Origin: Favolaschia claudopus
Lineage: Eukaryota; Basidiomycota; Agaricomycetes; Agaricales; Mycenaceae
Assembly: GCA_037176885.1 (NCBI GenBank)
Contig: JAWWNJ010000005.1
Location: 2,914,001-2,978,000, forward strand
Reading direction: 5' to 3'
Length of the DNA stretch: 64,000 bases
Below are positions 21,058 through 34,329 of this stretch, piece after piece (position 1 is the stretch's first letter; each line of letters opens with the position of its first letter). Under the pieces are notes generated by a model. That model was not told the origin of the DNA and searched no databases. It worked only from the letters and a program-made list of their open reading frames with translations. The position numbers were made by a program, and so were the translations under genes.

Positions 21058-23778
21058 TGAACACCTCATCAGAGCCTCGAGTTCAGGCTCAAGCTCCTCG
21101 AGCTTCTACCATATGCATCACCATCATCATCATCATCGAGATCGGGATTTCTTTGGAAAGGTTTTTGAAAACCTCTTACCAAGCTTTGATAACATTCAGT
21201 ATATGTCAACAAGAGTACTACTGCCCGCAGTACTCGCACGTTTTTTTGGGGGAAAGGTGCATCCCATATTGGGTGGAAGCGCGTCCCTCACCCCCGGCTT
21301 CGCGATTCCTCCTCAACTCTCCCAACAAGCACAACAGCAGACTCCCGTGTAGAGAAGCAACACAGTGAGGTGCACATCCCGCCCCATCCGCCACCCCATC
21401 CTCCACGGCCAACATCCGACAAACTTCAAAAACGGGCCATGTCTCTTTCGACCCGCCGGCTCCCGCGTCCCAAACATAATCCATCAACCAACCCCGTACC
21501 TAGACCCGCAGCAGCAGCTCCATATACAGGGGAACACATCCCGGGGCGTCCGCTGGCCGAGACGCAGCTCCGTCGAGAGGAAAAAGTGAAAATGTCTTAA
21601 GACGGAGTAGCACAGCCACAGCGAGGAAGGGCATGGACGACTGGAGCATTCCCGACGTCACGACGCATACGCATCGAGCTCCTCTCCATAAGGGTTTGTG
21701 AATACTCAGCGAGCACCTCGTGGTCAGAGAGGTCACCTGTACAGACCACTGCAATCACCCGAGCTCGATGCATCGCGGTACGAGCAGCCAGGTCCGAAGG
21801 AAACCGCAGGAATCCAGAAGAGAAAAGACGGCCCATATCATTCTCGAGCTTGTCGTGCGAAATCACCGCGCGTAGCGCCACGGCAAAGCCAAAGCGGTTT
21901 GCGACTCCCAGCCTCAGGCGTCTGCCCGAGTACGCGAGTGCCAGCCCAATACGAAAGTGTCGGGCGCACGTCCCCCAGCACGGGAGCGTGGAGCAATAAC
22001 CATCCCTACCGCCAGGACTCATTTCTGCTCCATCCAAGGCCATTCATGGATCCCTGCGCAGCAGCAGCATTGCCCAGACTTCGTAGACCCCCGATCCACT
22101 TGTCGATACCGAATCGACGCTTCCGAAGTCGGTACAGTTGCGCACGCATCTTGCGTATGAGTATCGTAGCCGCAGCAGCGGCGAAAAGATGTCGATGTCT
22201 GTGAGATAAAGAGGCCAGCTCAGAGGAATTTGGTTGGGCATGGCGAGAAGGTGCGATAGAGGTCATGGAGGGAGAACGACGAAGGCGAGGGAACAGGTAA
22301 CAATACAATACGTACCATAATAACCTGTCTGCGACCAAGAAGAGTATTCCGTTTTCGTCCACGAGCGAGACCACGCGTCGTTTTCGCGTACCTATCCTCC
22401 ATCCTATCCATTCCGCAGCTGGAGCGCAGTAGTAGCTCGAGCGTACGCGCCGGTCGTAGTATCCAGGTGCAAGAGATAAGTTTAAGATACATTGGGCGGA
22501 GGGGTACGCGTACCGCAGTCGTTTTGCCTCGCCGAAGTTATCGAGGGTCGTGCACGACAAGATCTACGTTTTCTGCGCGAGTATGGGTTAGCGAAAGAGC
22601 GAGGAGAAGGGGCAAGGGGCAGGGTAAAAGAACCGCACCATGACAGAGCTCGTTCGGCTACTTCGTTTATGTCGCTACGGTGCCACATCTACTCTCAAGT
22701 CTAGGCGGAAGCCTCAGTCGCGCCTCGCTTCCTCTGGCCAATCGACAGTGTCTCCGTCTCGAGTCAAAGTGAGGAAGGTTTGTGAACCCGCCCGTGCATA
22801 CGAGGGTTGGTGCGTAGATGAAAAGACGAGAGACAGTAACGGCATGAAGATCTGGAAGGTACAATGAGCGAGGGAAAAAGACAAAGATAAGGTAGAAGAC
22901 GGTAGGAGATCGAGTAAAGCAGCACGATAGTGTAGAGAGTCTCGATAGAGAAAGCCATAGAGCAAGAAAAAAGGAAGGGAAAAGATCTGAGAGTAAAAAA
23001 GAGAAAGACACGCACCGTACATTCCGACGAACTTCCATGGCTCTGCGCTCCCGGCCGCGGCGGTCGAGTCTCAATGCACGTCAGAGACACATCCGTATCC
23101 CCAAATTCCCTGCGAATGTAGCCTAAATCACGATCCAATGTCAGCATTGTCAGTGACAAGCCAAAGATAGTCAAAACGCGCCTGCAACACTTCGAAGCGA
23201 ATCAGTTCGATTGCGTGAAAAGCACAGTCATTTGCCTCATGCGTGAGAGCACTTGAATCTTCGACTCGAGCTGAAGACAAATGTGTAAATCCAAAAGGGC
23301 TGGAGCGTAAGAAACTTCAAAATCGGCACATTGCCCTTCAAGTCAGCCCCCAGAAGTCTTGAATCGAGTATAAGATAGCTTTTGCATCATTCAGAACTCA
23401 GCGCGCAGTGTGCGGAAGCTCCGGTAGTCGACGTTCGTCGTTGTCGTCGAGAATGATGAGAAGAGTGCAGCAAATAACAGCATGCGAACCGGTTACTTAG
23501 TGTTCCGGTCCGGTGATGCGCTTGATGCGCATATTGTAACACAGAATTGAATCTTTACCTCGGGGCATCGTTTATGATTCTTTCATGCGCAGGGATTGAT
23601 TCTACTAACTAATCCTTCGAGCTTGAGCACAGCTCGAAAGTTGTGGAGGCTTCAGCCAATTCGCTGATTCCTGAATAGAAAACTATAATATGTACATGTT
23701 CGACACTCTAATATACATTTCTCGTGAGCTACAAACAACACCCAAAAAATAGATAGCAATTCGAGGATCAAGGGTTGT
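21058..23778. other. gene-poor stretch after A2
   Basis: Holds a CAT/CAC microsatellite at about 21112-21140, just after the A2 stop, and an S repeat. Minus-strand frames at 22.7-23.2 kb are open but have no recognisable domain. No gene is claimed. Confidence 0.45.
21453..21622. repeat. S repeat, copy 3
   Basis: Contains ccgccggctcccgcgtc, cgcagcagcagctccatata, cacatcccggggcgtccgct and gcacagccaca in the S order. It lies about 400 bp after the A2 stop, a position similar to copy 2 relative to A1 (about 1.1 kb). Confidence 0.55.
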
Positions 23779-25358
23779 TTACAACGACTGGAAAGACTCA
23801 GACCGATCGGTTCGCCTCCATGTCGAATTCCGCCGCAATCCAAGCTGAACTTCTCGCAACGTAGGGTAAGCCGTCGCGAGTGACTCCAGTGCGCGCTCCT
23901 GTGCAGCCAAAGCCAAAGGAATTCCCACCCAGGATGCTTCTAGATGAAGAATCTCAATATTACGAGGAAGGGGAATAGAGCTCGGGGAGATCTGGTACAG
24001 GAAAACCTAAATTCGGAAATCATAAGTAATCCCGAATAAGACGAAAGCGAAGCTGAAATGCTCACATCATGCTGCCAAAAATCTATCTTGATCTCTCCTC
24101 CCAATGATTTATCAAATAAGATGATGCTACCATCCGTATCCGGATCGGACGCATCTCCTTCGTCGTCAGATATTTCTTCGTGTTCAAGTAACTCATCAAA
24201 TGCTGTATCATCGCACAGAAGTGGCAGCTCGTCAACACCGAGCGGCTCCGAGTCGATATTGAGTCCACCAAAGTAGCCACAGCAGAAGCCCGGATGCGGA
24301 TCTGGGAGCTCGAGAACTAGCTCAGTGAGATCAGGGAGGAGGGTTGTTATTTGGGTCAAGAAATCGTGCAGCGGATTGACGCCATCCGAATTAGATTGCC
24401 ATGGTAGGAACTGGGATATGAAGTGAACCTCGGGAAGGTGAAGCGTGCGGACAGGAACGGAGCTGCGAGAGAGAGCGGTACACGTCTGTATAAGAGACGC
24501 TGTGGAAGTGGAACCAATGGAAGCGCTTGTAATTAGTCGATTCGGCGCTAATGATGTTATCATGCTTGGTGGTCCAGCGAGAGCCCGTAAAATTGGGAGA
24601 GAATTTGCCTTGATCACCGGGAAGTCAGAACCTTGGATGGAATTGACTGTCAGCGTTTCAAGCCGAGAACACCGCTCGACATGTTGAAAAAATGACTCCT
24701 GCTCCGTCACTGCATGAAGTGTGAGATGTGCAAGAATAGGAAGATCGATCTCCGCGAAACCCTCTCGCAAGAGATAATCGTGGCTGAGATCAAGGCTCCG
24801 CAGCATAGTCTTCTTTGGCAAGACGCCTCCGGTGTCAAGGATGATCAATTCGCGAGTGTCAATTGTGAGGTGCTGTAGCTTCGGCAGAGACAGAACCGTG
24901 CTCAGCAGCATCGTGTCTATCTTCAGCCTTTTGAGATGCACCGTCGACAGATTATGGCATAGCGGTAGGATCTTGCCAAAGGTCTCGAAAATTCGAGTAT
25001 GGAGCGTTTCGGAGACACCAGTGTTGTCAATTCTATACCTCTCCTGATATCCCAAAGCAACCGTCCACGACTGAACGAATGCCAGTTGCGACTCCGTTAA
25101 TTTCTCCAGTCGAAGCGCAGTTCGGTGTATGGAGCGCAACCGGCGAATACGATCCTCCTTCTCCATGCAAAAAACAACGACATCGACTCCGGCGTCGAAG
25201 GAGAGGTGTTTGAATAGAAAGGGGAGAGCGATGGAGCGGAAGAGTTTGCAGACAAGGGATAGACGTCGTTGCTGGCGGAGGGAGCAGAGAGACCAACATA
25301 AGGTCCAAATCTCTATGGGCAGGAGATGTAGATAGCCGGGGGGTTGGTGCATATGCAT
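23779..25358 (-). CDS. F-box protein, two exons
   Basis: Exons 25358-24066 and 24006-23779 join in phase (GTGAGC donor), giving 506 aa. The chosen start, MHMHQPPGYLHLLPIEIW, puts the F-box at the same distance as in the paralogue at 9.4 kb; a longer start at 25403 is possible. F-box: LLPIEIWTLCWSLCSLRQ, then RRLSLVCKLFRSIALPFLF. LRR-like repeats and an acidic stretch (EISDDEGDASDPDTD) follow. Exon 2 is again 76 codons with LPRNIEILHLEASW. Function as SCF substrate receptor is inferred from the family. Confidence 0.8.
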
Positions 25359-28300
25359 GTCTTCACGACGCAGGGGTAGATGTGAGGGCAGCCCGCTTAG
25401 CACTGAGGATAGCGAGATAAATACGAATCGTTGTGGTACAGCTTTGACAGATTAACGGATGTAGTCAAGGTACTCATCTTGGAGGCGCTGTTAGCGCCTA
25501 CCTGGAGATGATCAGACTCGTATCCCTGATTGAAGTTTGAACACACGGATCAAATTGGTTCCACTAGAACGCCCAACCAACGGTAACGGTATAGCTCTCA
25601 TAACAAGAAATCCACCTCAGCGTACTCTCCATCCGAAAATTCAATCGAATGCCTAGGTAACATACATAAAATGAGCTCGAGCTTACACACGAGAATGTGC
25701 AATCGCAAATCCCGCATCGAGAAGAGCTTCACAACGCGCGAATTAATCTCCGCACATCGATTGCATCGGAACCGAGCCGGTTGTGAACCACCCTCATACA
25801 ACATAACCCGAGGACGCCCTTCCGAATCTAAACTTGAGTAAGAACGGTCGAAGTTATGCAGACACTTAAACAATGGATTAAGTAGAAGAGGTATGAGGAT
25901 TCGCTCGCAGGCGAAGCACTAATCTCAAGTCAATAGACAGATTGACTTCACATGCTCGTCTGAGCCTCGACTCGTCCTGACTAACGCCGCCCGCGTGTAT
26001 GCGTTATGTAGGCGCCAAGGCTGACACCGCGCCACTACGGCCGATGCTCGTGCTGGGCGCTGAGCTCGTCCTCCTTCCACCTTCGCAAGGAGACCACGTC
26101 CACTCCTACCCTGTCACGCCGTTACCAGCGTGACCACTGGCATTGCAGCAGACCGCCGGATTTTCACGCTCAGGCTCCCGGCAGTATCGCTCTGTGCCAC
26201 CTAGAGGCACGCCAACGCCACCCCCAACACCAGGTCCATAGCTTTGTCGTGCATCGCCCCACCAGCTCATACACGGCATGGCACGGACATGGCCAAAGCG
26301 AAGAGCGCATTTACCGATCCTCTGAGTGTCGCCTCCGAGTACGAAGCAGCGGACAAGGCTTCGAGATTGAAGAGGCATGAGGAGGGTCTTTGGGCACAGG
26401 ATCGAGGAGTGCACGACCCAAGTGAGGATATCACCGCCCCCGCCGCATAAGGATCGTCGATTATCGAAATCCTCCGGAGACGGGCGACGTGTCACCTTCG
26501 TCCGCGTCCGCGTCAGGAGCTCACGCACGTCCCCGAGCGGTAACTCTACCACACAGCGTGGGCACGAGCGACCGCTCGGAGGCAATGAGAGGTATGTACG
26601 CATGCACTTGCATCCCAGCGGGAGACAGGGAGACCCAGCACACCGACGACGACGAAAACTCGCGTCTTGGATGACTTGACTTAAATGGGCGCTTTGGCGG
26701 TGGACGAAGCGTTACATGGAGACGGGGAAGAGGGACCGGGAGCCCTACAATGAGGGGGTGGGTCAGTCATGGTGATGAGATGGACGACGACCCTAGTATT
26801 ACCGACACGGAAGCGACAAGAACGACGTAGAGGGAGATGCCCATACGCACGACGAGGTACACACGCGCACCACCTCCGTATGCGTGTCGACCGCTCGCTC
26901 ATCCCGCGAAGGGAGGCGCGGATTGGCTCGACCCCGCCTACATCTGACGGCAACCAGAAATGGAAAGCTACACCTATCCGTCCATTCTGGGCATCACGAC
27001 AAGGGTCGTGCAGGCGAGAAGAGACGGATCGGCGCAGGTGGCACCGCGACGAGGGACTGGAGTACCCGCGGCTGCCGGTGCATATCGTTCGTGCATGACG
27101 ACGCGTTTTGAGCAACTCAATCAACGATTCGAGTGGATTCGGCGTCCCCGAGGTAGACGAAACGGCAGCGGGGAGAGATCTTGAGGTCTGTGAAGGGAGG
27201 GATGTCATTCAGGCGAAGCGCGGTCAGATAGGAAGAGAAAAGGAAGATGACGGGTATCGACGATTCCCAAAACGAGGGGGCAAAAGAAAATAATGCGCAC
27301 ACATACATTAAGTATTCCGCGGTCCGAGAGAACCTATTCTTTCACAGGGTTGAGAAACATTCCGAAGAGGCGAGGGCACAACATCCTCCCCAAGCTCTGT
27401 ACCCCGCAGCGCGCCTACATATCCACCCCGGAAGATCCAGAGTAGCCCGAAGCGGCAAAGGAGGGAGATGAGCGCAGGCGTCACCTCCGGTGCTGACGGA
27501 GCATTTTTTGCGAAGCAGGTAGCATCCATAATACACTGTAGCAAGCTCTCTGCGGTCCACGGTGGAAGATGAGAATTCGATAAACGCTCAGTGCGTACCT
27601 CTCTTTGCGGGGTGTTCAGTAATGCGGGTGGGCAGACGCGTGTACGGGGCGCAGCAGAACGAGTACGGTGATACCATCGCGTCGGCGAGGTGGCGGGCTG
27701 TGAACGCTCAGGCTTAGCCGTACGAAGTCTCGTTCGAAGCTAAAGTAACTGACACGGCTCGTAGACCGGCCGCAGCGTGGAGGATAATGTACGGGACTCA
27801 GCGAGCAAAGAGTCGGCAATGATGTATCTGGGGAATAGACGCAAATCTAAGGCCAACTCGATAGAAAAAGAGAGAACTGCACTTGAGCTGCACATTTGAA
27901 GCTTTTGTGAAAAGTCGGCCCTCTTGTTCTTTTCCCGGAAATTGCTGAATTCTAAAAGACACTTGCGCGTTAAGATTTCGTTTTAATCCAAATCTTGCAC
28001 GAGCCGATGGGTAGGAAGGGGGAGCAACGGGAGCAACCGCGTCGAGGCTTGTTGTACGTGTGAGAAAGTGAAGGGAAGGGCAAAATCAACACAGGTAAAC
28101 AATCCCTCTTTGAACGTTACCACTGCGCTCACTTCTAAGTTCTCACCCAATTCTCGCCGATTTTGTCTGCGATTCCGGGGCACCCTCGCCCGCGTCGTTC
28201 TCGAACACTCAAGTCTGTGCCGACGCTTCGACATGGGCACTCGAGTCGCCGACTCGAATCATAACTTGAATTCACGTAGGCGCCCTCAGAAATTTGGAGA

Positions 28301-28998
28301 CGACATGAAATTCAAGGATCTTAATTCGTATCTGGTCGAAAAGCAACCGTTTGTTACCGCTCCAGATTCATGCTTCACTGGTTTGTCCGAGTCGTTTGTC
28401 CCGTAGAAGTCGGCAGAAGAATCCTACTGGAATCCTGCTCGGCGCTGCCATCTGGGCGAGCAAGCTGTCAAGCCCAGGTCAAGCCTATGGCTATGGTCCT
28501 TATGGAATCGCATTCCTGCTGTATGCCGTCGGTTGGTACTGTCTGTGAGTCGCCTGTATGCTATCGCCGACACAGACAGTGGCACTTAGAGGCACAAAAT
28601 CAAAGAATGCCCTTGTATCCACGATAACGGCGGATCTCTCGAATTCTGGTCTTTGTACTGCAACCGCAACTTCAACCCCGAGCCTGGGCGCAACATTCCA
28701 TAGAACCTGCAATACTGTCAACGACTCCACCAAATCAGATGTTCAAAGCGAACGTTCGTTGGTAAGAGGCGCCTTGGATTCTGTTCATCGCTGTGAAATA
28801 ACGACTTACGGCTATGAAAGTGCTTGTCATGCCCATGTATGGGTGTCGGTGCCCAAGAGAACTATGTGGCATCTGGAATATTCACAGATTAGCGCCCGCA
28901 AAAATCAGAAGTGGCGCCGCGGTGAGGACGGTGTCTCGGTCTCCGACGTATAAAGCTGGAGGCTGCCCATCTTACTTCGTGTCCCCAAGGTCGTAGCC
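25359..28998. other. decayed block R-a and 5' flank of family B gene B1
   Basis: No intact gene. On the minus strand, motifs that recur in three other blocks appear in fixed order: TLDLPGWI (about 27420-27470), DIPPFTDLK with RCRFVYLGDAES (27146-27240), SVSSRLHDPCRD (about 27010) and RVGNTRVVV (about 26800). The last ~1 kb matches the region before 40127, including a shared string close to 'gtcgcctctatgctatcgcc', so it belongs to the duplicated promoter region. Confidence 0.5.
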
Positions 28999-30558
28999 AT
29001 GAAAGTTGTACAAGAAACAGGTACAATTTTGCCGTCTAGCGATAGCGGAGACTGATTCTCCTCCGTCATCTCCTCCCAGCTCCTAACCAACAGAGCCATC
29101 AAGCGAATTCTTCTAACATCGGTAAGTCATGAGTTATCATCTCTATTCATGATTCAAAGAGCTGAGCTTGAAACGCGTAGATACTGAGCCGGATTGTGAT
29201 GACAGTAAGACAATCGACTGTCGTACTGATCTGAATTGGAATCTGTCTCCAGGTGTTGTTGGTGCTACGGGTGGTCTAGGAGAAGCACCGGGTTTTCAAG
29301 GGAAACCAGGATGGCTCGACGGAGTCGACATAAACCGCATCGAGAAGATGAGCACAGCAGAGTTTTGTGCCGGATACCATCTAGAAGACGACATCCGTGA
29401 AAAATTGGAAGATGAAGGCTTTTTAACGTTCAACTCACTCTTCTACGAGAACGAAGCTGCGCTCAGGAGTTGGGGTTTCAACATCGGGTCCGTCGCCGAG
29501 ATACAAGCGGCGCTGAAGCGTAAGGTGGCCGAGAAACATCTACGAGACAGTGTTGTGACCCAACGTGCGGATGCTCTGGATGTTGGAGGTAAGCTTTGTT
29601 CTGTAATGCATCACTCGTTGATCATGTTATTGCATTATAGGTGGAGTTGGAGGTGCTGGCGGGCGTGGGGACACACTGGGTGGTGTAGGAGGGACGGGGA
29701 AGGGCGGCCTGTATAACAAGAACAAGTTACGTGGAGCTGCGGTCACTGTTACAGTCCGAGGTGAGCTTTAGCCTTGAACCATGCTACACAATGTACTTCA
29801 AGTTTTTGATTTTTTTCCAGGCGGGAGAGGAGGAGCCGCCGGTCCGACTAGGAATCCAGATCCCCACGATACGAACGAGTCTAGTAGCCCTACGCAAACC
29901 CCCGGAACAGGCACCATGGCCGGTACTTCCTTCTGTATAGTCTGAAAAAACAACACATTTGACAACAATCGCAATCCAGACAACAACGTGACTCAGATCA
30001 AGGTGGAAGGCTTATTTGTCGAAGGTCAATACTACTGTGATTCCAGGATACGCCATTTCTTACTTATCGCCGTACAGGTGGGGTGGGCGGAGCCGGCGGC
30101 TGGGCGCCTGGCAGGGGTGGGCAAGGTGGCGAAGGCCAAGGACCACACATCCCCATGGACGATGTCAAAAGCTTCCGCTCAATAGATGGTGAGCAAACGA
30201 TGCAGCGTGACCCAATTCCCCACTGAAGATTCGCAACTTCACTTCACTAGGTGGAACTGGCGGTGTCGGTGGCGATGCCGTCCGGTATGGTGGAGGCGGT
30301 GGAGAGGGAGGTGCTCCTGAACTACCGACTCTCCTTCTATCCATCTCAGAGGCCACACGCCGGAAGATACAAAGGGCGCCGCTTGAGGATCTCGACCTTC
30401 ACCCTGACCTGCTCAAACTGTTGAAAGATAATGGGTTTAGGACCGTTTGGGGTCTTCTGGAGTTGCATGACACGGATCTGGCGAGCGATCCGAGGTTCAA
30501 GCCTGGATATCCTCGCGTCTTGCAGGCGGATCTGGATAGGTTTTGCAGCAATTATTAG
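28999..30558 (+). CDS. family B glycine-cassette protein (copy B1)
   Basis: Nine exons: 28999-29020, 29080-29121, 29181-29204, 29253-29588, 29641-29760, 29821-29922, 29980-30024, 30078-30188, 30251-30558. Phases close to 369 aa. All internal exons are multiples of three with 1-1 phase. Modules: short N-terminal mini-exons (NSSNI; TEPDCDD); a Gly segment plus a helical SAM-like domain (INRIEKMSTAEFCAGYHLED ... SWGFNIGSVAEIQAAL); four further Gly cassettes (GGVGGAGGRGDTLGG; GGRGGAAGP; GGVGGAGGWAPGRGGQGG; GGTGGVGGDAVRYGG); and a C-terminal HhH/SAM-like unit (LLKLLKDNGFRTVWGLLELHD, RFCSNY). No signal peptide or membrane segment. No catalytic motif. Cellular role unknown; close paralogue of B4 at 40.1 kb. 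Confidence 0.75.
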
Positions 30559-33500
30559 GACTGCAGAATCTCAGTTTTCACTAGCAGTATCGTCAGTCTC
30601 GTAGTATTGTTATGAATAAACAGATTTGTAACTTCGCGATCCTACAATGCTTCACATCTTACACTCGGTACCAATTCAAAAAGATTAGATTATTTCTTCA
30701 AGACGGGTATTATGGCACGATGTTGCAGCAATCTTTCTCTGTTCTCGGAAAGAGGCGTCAGCCTTCAGCCGCGGTTCTACCCCTTGACATCCGCACCGTC
30801 TCGTCCGTCAATCCTCCTTCTCCTCACCCAACAGGCCGTAACAAAGTTTCACGGAGACAACTACGGGCATCACGTACGCCACAGCCCTCGCTACCACACA
30901 TTCGGAGCTCGGTTAGTACAGCTGAGGGCGGCGTCTGAAGTTTCGAATACGCGATGCATACGCAGGCGACGAATGCGACGAACGCGAAAGAGGATAGCTA
31001 GATGGGATAAGGTGCAATATGTTAAACAAGTCCGAGAAGAAACGAGGAAACCATACACATACGTACCTATCTAGAGCGGGTATTCAGCCATCGCCTTCAT
31101 GAATATCCATTCGGAGTCGCCGCATATACCAAGCTTGCGGCTTCCCGAGACAGACGAAACGGCAGCGCGTTGAGAGCTTGCGGTCTGCGAAGGGGGCTAT
31201 CTCGATGAAGTGAAACACGGTCCAGCTGGAAATGGGAAGGGTATGCAGAGCGCCTAACGGCGAGAATAGCGCCGAGTCTCAGATGTTATGACTCGGAGAC
31301 GGCGTATGTAAGTACTGATGAATGGATGGAGCACTGGGATGCAGACGGGGAAAGAATGTGCAATCCCGCTCTAGCGAAACCGAAAAGCATCGCGATGAGT
31401 CGGTGGCAGAGAGAGAATACAGTGAGGTATCCGCCCCGCTGCATCTGCCAAAGCAGCCTCACAAATACGTTAAGGCGAAGCGTACTGCGGCGCCAGCGTC
31501 GAATCCCGCCGGCTACCGTATCTCCAGCCCCATGGGCTGAAGAATACTCTGTCTATACCCGCAGCAGCAGCGCGGTACACAGAGGTACCTATCCCGGGGT
31601 ACCCGCTCAGGGGAGGCAACGAGATTGACGGTGAAAACGCGAAAGTATCCAGCTCGGTATGGCACAGCCACCGGGATGATGAAGATTCGCCAAAGCGACT
31701 TGCACCTTTGAAGGAATCGTGTCCAAGAGGGAGACATCAATGGGTTGATTCCCAATCCGACCCCTGGCGTCTACCCATCATCACACCAATATACCGCATT
31801 CAGCTTTCGTGAAATGAAGCCTGCAAAGCTATACATTACTTCTCAGATGAATTATATAATGCAGACATCCGCGTCGGCGAGGCGTCGCCTTCAGTCGCGT
31901 CCGCGTCCGAGCCAGTCGCCCACGATCATCCCCATACGCCCTGCTTCCTTCCATGCATCCCGGGGTGACGGATCGGCGGTGGACAAGGTAGAATACACGG
32001 GGAAGGCAGAGCGACCTGCAAAGAAGGGGGCAGTTCAATGTGAAGTCACAAGAGGACCAAGTAAGCTCGAAGAAGACGCCAGTATCACCGAGACGGAGGC
32101 GGGCAGAACGTAGAGGTGTATCCGCACGACGAGTTACGCACCGCACCACCTCCGTATGCGTGTCGACGGCCCGCCCATCCCCCGAAGAGATGCGCGCTTT
32201 GTCTCGCCCGCGCACACGCATCTGGCGGCGGCAGCCCTCCATCCGTCCGTTCTGGCTCCCACGACCAGCGTCGTGAAGGCGAGAAGAGACGGATAGGCGC
32301 AGGCGGTACCGCGGCGGGGTCACAGCTATCCTCGCGGGTGGCGGTGGAACGTGCACGGCGACGCGTCTTGACCCGACCGGAATCGGCGTTTCCAGAGCGG
32401 ATGAAACAGCAGCGGGCAGAGAGCTTGAGGTGTGCGAAGGGCGGGATGTTAGTCAAGTGAAGCGCGGTCGGATAGGGAGACGAGAGGAAAATTGAAGGAG
32501 ATAGATGACTCCGAGCTCGGCTCTCGGAAGAGATCGACGAGAGCAGGAAACAGATGCGCGGCGCGCGCACACACAATCGGGTATACGGCGTGTCTGAGCG
32601 GGCCTGTCCTCGCACGGAGATGAGAAATATCACAAAAAGGCGAGAATGCATCATCCACGACCCACCACGTCTATCCAGCCCGAAAGATCCAGGGTAAACG
32701 GCAAGCCGAAACCCGTTAGGGAGTGGGCTCTGCCTCCAATCCTAACGGAGCGGGATTGAGGGGCAGCCCATGATGTACATACACTGTGGCATGTGAAGCT
32801 GTCTGCAATTCACGGTCTTAGATATTGAAGAGGAGAAAAGGAAAATGCCTTGCGTACCTCTTATCATGCATCTTCTTCGCGGTGTCGCGATAGCGTTGTC
32901 GAGATAAGTCGACAGGTAGAGGGGTATGAGTGACCAGGCGTTGCAAGGTAGCAGACCGACCGTTGCGCGGATAATAGCGTCCGAGGCTCTGCAAAGAAGA
33001 AAATAAGTGAGGGTAGATTGGGGGGATAGGCGTAGATGCAAGGCAGCAAAACTGAGAGCACAAGAGGAGGAGGGAAAGATCAGTCGAGCACGCACTTCGA
33101 CTCTCGTGGCGGCATACATCTTGCCCCTCCATACCAATCCCAGACGATAACCAGACCCATTTCCAAGCACTAGACGGGTCCTCCTCCTTGTCCGTGAAGC
33201 CCTTCATCGGACAATTTTGACGCTGGAAAACGATTGAGGGAGCAGCTCCTCCTGTGGGGTCGAAACATAAGTCGAGGAAGGAAGGAGGTAGAGCAACGAT
33301 GGACAGACATACCACATTCTGATTCAATCTTCTCATATTGTCCCACCCCGTACGCTCTCGTATCACGCGCCATCGAGTCTCTAAAAGCTTCGCGGACAAA
33401 TTATATAGCGTACGCACAGAATGCGTGAAGAATACGAAACCCGGGAAACGCCCCAGCTTTGTATGGGTTCGCCACACCGACTGCGAGGCAAGTGAAATCT

Positions 33501-34220
33501 TCCGGTATGGTGCTCGACTCAGTAGCTACTCGACCTTTTCTAAGTTCCTCTTGTTAGAGATTTTGTGGGAAATTGGTGAATCTGAATTTGCCAGGATTTC
33601 CTTTCATCCAGGCCTTGTACGAGCTGACGGGTAGAAATCGCCACCACTGGTAGGTAGGTAGGTAGGATTCCACGGCCGGTCCGCACTAGTACTGCGAACG
33701 CCGAGTCCAGGAATTATTGGAAAGAAAAGGCGAAATCAATACAAGTAAACAACAGATTCCCACGTAATTCTAGGGCGCACCAGCAAGTCCCCAGCAAGCG
33801 CACCAGTGCCAGTCCCTCCTGTGTGACTCTCGGAGCTCAGTCTGGACTAATTCTGTGAGACTAATTCTGTGCCGAGGTTTCGACTTGACCTGGTGAAGCT
33901 TGGATGAAGCATGAATGATCTCTCGGACTCGGCGACTCGAATGAGTCGAATTCTTAGGCGCTCGCATAAAATTTGGAGACGACATGAGACTCAAGGATCC
34001 AAATCTCTGTCTCCTCAGAAAGACTCCACGGCTTAACACTGCAAGCTAATCTTCCTCTGTGCTGCGCGGAAAGTGGATGTTTTCCCTCTTATGTCTTGAA
34101 GCCTGAAGGACGTTCACTGGGATCCTTAGTTCTACTCTACTTAGCCGCATGCCACCCTATCAGCTTGACGACATGTGCACCTGTGTGCAGAGCCTCCTTC
34201 TATTCCAGGAATCAATCCTG
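30559..34220. other. gene-free stretch with S repeat and block R-b
   Basis: The first ~250 bases match the 3' flank of B4 (shared 'gattagattatttcttca' string). The rest carries S copy 4, an RCRFV-type segment at 31140-31232, and R-b with minus-strand motifs TLDLSGW (about 32650-32690), DIPPFAHLK-RCCFI (32385-32480) and LGDTGVFFE (about 32060-32100). A short GTAG microsatellite lies near 33648-33668. The whole is the counterpart of 41560-45496. Confidence 0.5.
31505..31672. repeat. S repeat, copy 4
   Basis: Closely resembles copy 5 (42345-42512): shared cccgccggctaccg, atctccagcc, cgcagcagcag, gaggtacctatcccggggta and gcacagccacc. It is part of the 11-kb duplication and so is younger than copies 1-3. 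Confidence 0.65.
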
Positions 34221-34262
34221 ACATGGCCTCATGGCCGCCGGTTCTTATACTGGACATATGAG
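34215..34262 (+). promoter_or_regulatory. promoter-region segment shared with the 45.4-kb gene
   Basis: The string acatggcctcatggccgc, followed by gttcttatact, occurs here and at 45373-45402, upstream of related genes. The TTATA core could act as a TATA-like element, but no start site can be read from sequence alone. Confidence 0.4.
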
Positions 34263-34329
34263 ATCTTTGGGCTTTCCTCATCCTTTGCTCTCTGCGATTC
34301 TGGTTAGACAGGAACTCACTCTTGAATCA

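Noticed and set aside
20966..21352. Plus-strand frame with a histidine run after the A2 stop
   Set aside because: The histidine run comes from a CAT/CAC microsatellite. The frame overlaps the A2 dsRBD exon in another frame and has no splice or domain support.
22764..23174. 136-codon minus-strand frame
   Set aside because: One 35-residue part looks protein-like, but there is no domain, no matching exon in the paralogous gaps and no clear start.
32818..33477. 219-codon minus-strand frame in block R-b
   Set aside because: No recognisable domain, and no counterpart of similar length in the paralogous blocks. It shares only a GTGCGT-type string with other frames, too little to call a gene.
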